In this document: positions 59,596 to 64,000 of the stretch, in pieces | Layout of the letters: each line of letters opens with the position of its first letter | How positions within the stretch are numbered: position 1 is the first letter of the stretch | Notes under the pieces: model-generated | Databases searched by the model: none | Seen by the model: the letters and a program-made list of their open reading frames with translations, nothing else | What the model was told of the DNA's origin: nothing | Translations under genes and position numbers: made by a program | Source: Lewinellaceae bacterium | GTDB taxonomy: Bacteria; Bacteroidota; Bacteroidia; Chitinophagales; Saprospiraceae | DNA length: 64,000 nucleotides | Reading direction: 5' to 3' | Assembly (NCBI GenBank): GCA_020636435.1 | Contig: JACJXX010000001.1 | Location: 1,674,001-1,738,000 of the forward strand

Positions 59596-59817
59596 ATGAA
59601 TGAGATGAATGAACAAGAGTTAATCAGCGAAGATATAGCAAGGATGATTGACATCCTGGAGCAGATTAAAGACGTCAACAGGATGATTGAACTCCATCAA
59701 GACGACGAGGACGATTTGATGATAGATCAGTATAAATATCGAAGAGAAAAGTTTTTGAAAGAACTGAAGGAACTACTCCAAGAGTTCAATATCTCTCCTG
59801 CGGATTTAGCAGCCTAA
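59596..59817 (+). CDS. Small acidic coiled partner of the nucleotidyltransferase-like protein
   Basis: The 73-residue protein is acidic and helical (EQELISEDIARMIDILEQIK, ELHQDDEDDLMIDQYKYRRE, LKELLQEFNISPADLAA). It has no known motif. It starts 10 bp after the preceding stop and shares its cassette, so it is probably its partner. An attC-like palindrome follows. Confidence 0.7.
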   Translation: MNEMNEQELISEDIARMIDILEQIKDVNRMIELHQDDEDDLMIDQYKYRREKFLKELKELLQEFNISPADLAA

Positions 59818-59828
59818 AGCAACATCAT

Positions 59829-59940
59829 AAATTAGGCTGAAAACCTAAGAAAGGACGGCTGGCTACAACAAAGCAAAGCTGACATCGGGTCTAAACGGGC
59901 AGCCTGTAGCAACAGCCTAATTTAGTAATAACGGTATACC
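59829..59940 (+). other. attC-like recombination site S3
   Basis: GGCTGGCTACAAC (59857-59869) is the reverse complement of the box that opens the same cassette at 59015 (12 of 13; TGGCTACAAC is exact over 10). It pairs with GTAGCAACAGCC, and the outer TAAATTAGGCTG pairs with CAGCCTAATTTA. Between them AGCTGACA...ACGGGCAGCCTG (59877-59905) also occurs in S4. The right boundary reads TAACGGTATACC where a GTT would be expected (GTA instead). Confidence 0.7.
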
Positions 59941-59970
59941 GTACGAGTAAAATCGATAAATACTGGAAAG

Positions 59971-60174
59971 ATGAAGATTAAGTATGATCAAGAAGTAGAT
60001 GTCCTCATGATACAACTCTCAGATTCAAAGGTTTATGAGTCTGATGAATCTAAGCCTGGTGTAATCCTGGACTATGACAAAGAAGGAAACGTCATAAGGA
60101 TCGAGATACTGGATGCTTCCAAACGGACCAATACGCCGTTCAAGTTTGAATACGAGATGGTATCCGGAGAGTAA
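59971..60174 (+). CDS. DUF2283 domain protein
   Basis: The 67-residue protein is a textbook DUF2283 domain: MKIKYDQEVDVLMIQLSDSK, ESDESKPGVILDYDKEGNVI, RIEILDASKR. Members are usually encoded next to a DUF4258 partner and are often called toxin-antitoxin components, but the role is unproven. Here it is alone in its segment, with no partner gene, and is followed by an attC-like palindrome. Confidence 0.9.
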   Translation: MKIKYDQEVDVLMIQLSDSKVYESDESKPGVILDYDKEGNVIRIEILDASKRTNTPFKFEYEMVSGE

Positions 60175-60195
60175 TGAAGCACGAGGCACACACAA

Positions 60196-60262
60196 AACAT
60201 AGCTGACAAACTGCCCTGAACGGGCAGCCTGCAGCTATGCGTAACGGTTGGCGGCAACTGTA
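60196..60262 (+). other. attC-like recombination site S4 (right edge of array)
   Basis: CATAGCTG-ACA-AA-CTGCCC-TGAA-CGGGCAG-CCTG-CAGCTATG (60198-60239) is a two-stem imperfect palindrome with unpaired bases on one side, the layout of attC. GTAACG and GTTGGCGGCAAC (60247-60258) follow, the latter like the GTTCGCGGCAA box at 58075. AAC lies just left of the stem (60196-60198). The katG gene begins (3' end) 22 bp beyond, so the cassette that should start here is missing. Confidence 0.68.
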
Positions 60263-60284
60263 GTAAAAGGAATAGTCCAAATAA

Positions 60285-62522
60285 TCATGCCAGGTCGAAG
60301 CGGTCCAGGTTCATCACCTTGGCCCAGGCTGCCACAAAATCCTTAACGAACTTCTCTTGGGAGTCCTCGCATCCATAAACTTCAGCGAGGGCCCGGAGTT
60401 CTGAGTTCGAACCAAAGATGAGGTCGGCACGCGTGCCGGTCCACTTGAGTTCGCCGGTTGCGCGATCACGCCCCTCAAACACGTCCTGGGAATCCGAAGC
60501 CGCCTTCCAGGTCGTGCCCAAATCGAGCAGGTTGAGGAAGAAGTCATTGGTCAGCGCCCCGGGGCGCTTGGTGAAGGCGCCGTGTTGAGACTGATTGAAG
60601 TTGGTGTTAAGCACGCGCATGCCGCCGATAAGGACCGTCATCTCAGGCCCGGTCAGCGTCAAAAGCTGTGCCCGGTCAACCAGCATTTCCTCTGCCGATG
60701 CAGCGTGTTTAGGCTTATAGTAGTTGCGGAACCCGTCGGCAGCCGGCTCAAGGGCAGCGAATGATTCCACATCGGTTTGTTCTTGCGAGGCGTCGGCGCG
60801 CCCGGGCGTGAAGGGCACCGTCACATCATGGCCGGCATTTTTCGCCGCCTGCTCGATGCCTGCGCATCCGCCCAGAACGATCAGGTCGGCAAGCGAAACC
60901 ATCTTGCCGCCAGCCTGAGCGCTGTTGAACGCTTTTTGGATGCCCTCGAGGGCCTTCAACACTTTTGCCAGTTGAGCCGGATTGTTGACTTCCCAATCCT
61001 TCTGAGGGGCCAGGCGAATGCGCGCGCCGTTCGCGCCGCCGCGTTTATCTGAGCCACGGAAGGTAGATGCGGACGCCCAGGCGGTGGATACCAGTTCGGA
61101 CACAGACAGCCCTGAAGCAAGTATTTTGCCTTTCAGCGCAGCGATGTCTTCTGCGCCAATCAGTTTATGCGTAACGGCTGGGATAGGGTCTTGCCAGATC
61201 AGCTCTTCTGCGGGCACCTCCGGGCCGATATAGCGAGCGCGTGGCCCCATGTCGCGATGCGTCAGCTTAAACCACGCACGGGCAAATGCATCTGCCAACT
61301 CATCCGGATTCTCGTAGAAGTGCCTGGCAATTGGCTCGTAGATAGGGTCCACCTTCAAGGAGAGGTCGGTCGTAAGCATAAACGGCGCATGCTTCTTCGA
61401 CGGGTCGTGCGCATCCGGCACCGTGCCGGCGCCGGCGCCGTCTTTCGGTTTCCACTGATACGCGCCGGCCGGGCTCTTGGTCAGCTCCCATTCGTAGCCA
61501 AACAGGTTCTCGAAGTAGTTGTTGCTCCATTTCGTCGGCGTTGTGGTCCAGGCGCCCTCGAGGCCGCTGGTAATTGTATTGCCTGCATTGCCGCTGCCGA
61601 AAGTGTTTTTCCAGCCGAGGCCCTGCTCCTCGATGCTCGCGCCGGCAGGTTCTGCACCGACGTATTGGCCTGGATCGGCGGCGCCATGGGTTTTGCCGAA
61701 GGTGTGCCCGCCGGCAATGAGCGCAACGGTTTCGTAGTCGTTCATGGCCATGCGGCCAAAGGTCTCGCGTATGTCACGGGCCGCCGCCAACGGATCAGGT
61801 TTCCCGTTCGGCCCTTCCGGATTCACGTAGATGAGGCCCATCTGAACGGCAGCAAGAGGATTCTCCAGGTCGCGGTCGCCAGTATACCGCTTGTCTCCCA
61901 ACCACTCTCCTTCCGAACCCCAGTAGATGTCTTCCTCCGGCTCCCAAACATCCTCACGGCCGCCGGCGAAACCGAAGGTCTCGAGGCCCATGGATTCGAG
62001 GGCGCAGTTGCCGGCAAGGATCATCAGGTCGGCCCACGAAATTTTCCTGCCGTATTTCTGTTTGACCGGCCAGAGCAGCAAGCGCGCCTTGTCGAGGTTC
62101 GCATTGTCCGGCCAGCTATTGAGCGGCGCAAAACGCTGGGAGCCGGATCCCGCACCTCCACGGCCGTCGGCGATGCGGTAAGTACCCGCGCTGTGCCACG
62201 CCATTCGAATGAAGAACGGCCCATAGTGGCCGTAGTCGGCTGGCCACCAGTCCTGGGATGTGGTCATCAGGTCGAACAGGTCTTTCTTCACGGCATCCAG
62301 GTCGAGGGTCTTGAACTCTTCGGCGTAATTGAACTCCTCGCCCATCGGATTGGACAGGGAAGAATGTTGGCGGAGGATGTTCAAATTCAACTGATTGGGC
62401 CACCAGTCGCGGTTGGCCCTGCCTGCGCCGGCGCTGTGCTTCAGGGCTCCACCAGTAAACGGGCACTTGCTCTCTTGGTTGATATTGTAAGCTGAGGTGC
62501 CCGGATGTGCTTTATTTTCCAT
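60285..62522 (-). CDS. katG: Catalase-peroxidase KatG
   Basis: KatG is a bifunctional haem catalase-peroxidase. ATG 62522 gives 745 residues, the normal length, with the duplicated two-domain structure. The active N-terminal domain has the distal triad Arg106-Trp109-His110 in FIRMAWHSAG, the Tyr of GLIYVNPEGP and the Met of FGRMAMNDYETV (the Met-Tyr-Trp cross-link), and the proximal His in LIAGGHTFGKTHG. The degenerate second domain begins near DLSLKVDPIYEPIARHF. An upstream extension of the frame to 62660 is AT-rich and not homologous. It is GC-rich like the main genome and reads toward the cassette array. Confidence 0.98.
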   Translation of the reverse strand: MENKAHPGTSAYNINQESKCPFTGGALKHSAGAGRANRDWWPNQLNLNILRQHSSLSNPMGEEFNYAEEFKTLDLDAVKKDLFDLMTTSQDWWPADYGHYGPFFIRMAWHSAGTYRIADGRGGAGSGSQRFAPLNSWPDNANLDKARLLLWPVKQKYGRKISWADLMILAGNCALESMGLETFGFAGGREDVWEPEEDIYWGSEGEWLGDKRYTGDRDLENPLAAVQMGLIYVNPEGPNGKPDPLAAARDIRETFGRMAMNDYETVALIAGGHTFGKTHGAADPGQYVGAEPAGASIEEQGLGWKNTFGSGNAGNTITSGLEGAWTTTPTKWSNNYFENLFGYEWELTKSPAGAYQWKPKDGAGAGTVPDAHDPSKKHAPFMLTTDLSLKVDPIYEPIARHFYENPDELADAFARAWFKLTHRDMGPRARYIGPEVPAEELIWQDPIPAVTHKLIGAEDIAALKGKILASGLSVSELVSTAWASASTFRGSDKRGGANGARIRLAPQKDWEVNNPAQLAKVLKALEGIQKAFNSAQAGGKMVSLADLIVLGGCAGIEQAAKNAGHDVTVPFTPGRADASQEQTDVESFAALEPAADGFRNYYKPKHAASAEEMLVDRAQLLTLTGPEMTVLIGGMRVLNTNFNQSQHGAFTKRPGALTNDFFLNLLDLGTTWKAASDSQDVFEGRDRATGELKWTGTRADLIFGSNSELRALAEVYGCEDSQEKFVKDFVAAWAKVMNLDRFDLA

Positions 62523-62742
62523 TTTGGATAGGTTTTTATTATTTAAAGAACCAAATTTACAACAATCTTTTCGATAGTTTTTATCTATAAATCTTATGTG
62601 GTTATCAATAAAATCTATGAATGTTATTGGTTGGATGATATCCTGAAAAGCCGCTTCCACAAAAACTGTACGGACGAAGGCTTGGTTTTGTGCTTCGGAA
62701 AAACCTGCCAGGCCAGCACATACTGCCTTGGCTCATTTTGAA

Positions 62743-62949
62743 ATGTCGAAAACTTACCCTGTGGCAGCATGCTTCCAGGGCTGCCGGGCCAGCCAGGAAG
62801 GAGAACTGAAATGGAATTATTATCTTACCACCTCCAACGGCCACTCCACTGCCTCGGAGGTTAATTTATTTGGGGAGGAGATCCAGGAAATAGATGGCAA
62901 ACTGAAGATCGGGACGTTGGAGACGCGGTTTGTAGCATTGAGGCAGTAG
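62743..62949 (+). CDS. Small hypothetical protein
   Basis: A 68-residue frame from ATG 62743 (MSKTYPVAACFQGCRASQEG, ELKWNYYLTTSNGHSTASEV, NLFGEEIQEIDGKLKIGTLE) sits between katG and the reductase gene. It has two Cys and no recognised domain. It could be a real small gene or the remnant of a larger one. Neither strand has an alternative. Confidence 0.35.
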   Translation: MSKTYPVAACFQGCRASQEGELKWNYYLTTSNGHSTASEVNLFGEEIQEIDGKLKIGTLETRFVALRQ

Positions 62950-62981
62950 AAAGATCAAAACGTTGAAAAACTAAATTTTAA

Positions 62982-63983
62982 ATGAAATCCATTGAATTCA
63001 CCGAATACGGCCCACCGGAAGTCCTTCAGGTCAAAGAGCGGGAAAAGCCCGTGCCGAAGGACGATGAAGCGCTCATCAAAGTGCAGGCGACATCCGTAAA
63101 CTACGGCGACCTCATCGCCCGGAATTTCAAAGCCATCACTCCCCGCAAATTCAACATGCCGCTGCTTTTCTGGTTTTTTGGAAAACTGTATTTTGGGTTC
63201 AGAAAACCAAAGATAACCACATTGGGCAGCGAGTATTCCGGGGTGATTGAATCTGTCGGGAAAGCGGTAAGCTCCTTTCAGCCGGGCGATCCCGTTTTTG
63301 GATACCTGGGGCAGGCCATGGGGGCGTACGCCGAATACATCTGCGTGCCGGAAAGCGGGGTGCTGGCCCCCAAGCCGGCCAATATGTCCTTTGAAGAAGC
63401 GGCGGCCATTCCTTATGGAGGCATTATGGCCTTTTATTTGCTTCAGAAAGCCAATATCCAGAAGGATCAAAAAGTGCTGATCAACGGAGCGTCCGGGAGC
63501 ATAGGCTCGGCGGCCATCCAGATCGCCAAACATTTTGGAGCGGAGGTAACGGCAGTATGCGGCACTCCCCGGTTGGAATATGTAAAAGCGCTGGGCGCGG
63601 ACAGAGCCATCGATTACACCAAAGAGGATTTCACGCAGGGCAATGAAACTTACGACTTCATTCTTGACGTGCTGGGCCGGGCTTCATTCTCCCGCTGCAA
63701 AAGGGTTTTGGCCCCCGACGGCCGCCTGCAGTTCGTCAGCTTTAAAATGAAACAGCTCCTTCAGATGCTGATGACCTCCGTGGCAGGCAAGAAGAAAGTA
63801 ATCTGTGCGATTGCCCCGGGAAGGGCCGAGGATTTGATTGCTGTCAAAGAGCTGATTGAAGCCGGCAAGATCAGATCGGTCATAGATAAAAGCTTTCCAC
63901 TGGAGCAGGCTGCCGAGGCGCACCGATACGCCGAGGAGGGGGGCAGGAGAGGGCCGGTGGTGATGCGGTTGACGAGGGAATGA
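62982..63983 (+). CDS. MDR-superfamily NAD(P)H-dependent quinone oxidoreductase-like protein
   Basis: The 333-residue protein is a medium-chain dehydrogenase/reductase of the zinc-independent quinone-reductase group. The N-terminal GroES-like domain has SVNYGDLIARNF and GSEYSGVIESVGKAVSSFQPGDPVFGY. The cofactor-binding domain has VLINGASGSIGSAAIQIAKHFGAEVTAVCGT (glycine motif) and RYAEEGGRRGPVVM at the end. The structural-zinc Cys cluster of classical alcohol dehydrogenases is absent. It likely reduces quinones or enones with NADPH; its place beside katG hints at an oxidative-stress link, which is inference. Confidence 0.9.
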   Translation: MKSIEFTEYGPPEVLQVKEREKPVPKDDEALIKVQATSVNYGDLIARNFKAITPRKFNMPLLFWFFGKLYFGFRKPKITTLGSEYSGVIESVGKAVSSFQPGDPVFGYLGQAMGAYAEYICVPESGVLAPKPANMSFEEAAAIPYGGIMAFYLLQKANIQKDQKVLINGASGSIGSAAIQIAKHFGAEVTAVCGTPRLEYVKALGADRAIDYTKEDFTQGNETYDFILDVLGRASFSRCKRVLAPDGRLQFVSFKMKQLLQMLMTSVAGKKKVICAIAPGRAEDLIAVKELIEAGKIRSVIDKSFPLEQAAEAHRYAEEGGRRGPVVMRLTRE

Positions 63984-64000
63984 AGGAATGAAACTGACAA

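Overview
The window comes from a GC-rich member of the Bacteroidota, most likely the Saprospiraceae (Lewinella/Phaeodactylibacter-like). This rests on the gene content: type IX secretion system (T9SS) parts (GldJ, a PorP/SprF-family protein, two PorU sortases, PorV), many secreted proteins with T9SS type A or type B sorting domains, BlaI/M56 pairs, TonB-dependent receptors, Bacteroidota-type -7 boxes (TAnnTTTG) and few Shine-Dalgarno sequences. No rRNA or tRNA gene was found; the one structural RNA is RNase P RNA.

Layout. 0-0.5 kb: the 5' end of a secreted gene cut by the window edge, and a transposable repeat. 0.75-14.4 kb: murF, gldJ and a porP/sprF gene on the minus strand, then porU, a tandem second porU and porV on the plus strand. 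This is a cell-wall/gliding/T9SS locus. 14.5-15.0 kb: rnpB. 15.1-23.2 kb: a lectin-domain T9SS cargo protein, a HAD phosphatase, a sortilin-like propeller protein, a small four-cysteine protein and an outer-membrane barrel. 23.3-25.7 kb: a BlaI-type repressor and an M56 sensor protease behind three operator dyads. 25.9-30.1 kb: two thioredoxin-fold lipoproteins, a prohibitin-like lipoprotein and a TPR protein. 30.3-40.4 kb: an RRM protein with a long leader, a secreted GH13 enzyme, an AraC regulator, an S9 peptidase, a lipoprotein with a zinc-protease motif, a P-domain T9SS cargo and a small secreted protein. 41.6-46.3 kb: pdxH, a small acidic protein, a TonB-dependent receptor and a barrel. 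46.4-48.4 kb: a hairpin element, an IS630-type insertion sequence with a split transposase, and a repeat with an 8-bp target duplication. 48.6-56.1 kb: an unknown membrane-anchored protein, a bestrophin, a BtuG-like/BtuB-like pair and a secreted M1 aminopeptidase. 60.3-64 kb: katG and a zinc-independent MDR reductase.

The most unusual region is 56.16-60.26 kb. It is an AT-rich island of small genes all on the plus strand: a broken RhuM/GIY-YIG gene, an intact RhuM gene, an antitoxin/PIN toxin pair, a nucleotidyltransferase-like gene with a small partner, and a DUF2283 gene. Its gene modules are separated by GC-rich imperfect palindromes. Two modules begin with GTTCGCGGCA or GTTGTAGCCA and end, just before their own palindrome, with the exact reverse complement (TGCCGCGAAC, TGGCTACAAC); a third shows the same relation less perfectly. 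This is the R'/R'' geometry of integron gene cassettes with attC sites. No integrase is visible, so I read it as a cluster of attC sites lacking an integrase (CALIN).

Three kinds of dispersed DNA recur in the ordinary gaps: (a) a MITE-like element with ends GTAACTTCTCAATA and an 8-bp target duplication (three copies, two with the duplication visible); (b) a hairpin element with a conserved core around GAGTGACGAGCAACGCAG whose outer arms differ between copies yet stay self-complementary (five copies); (c) short GC-rich hairpins and 7- to 8-bp tandem repeats at gene ends.
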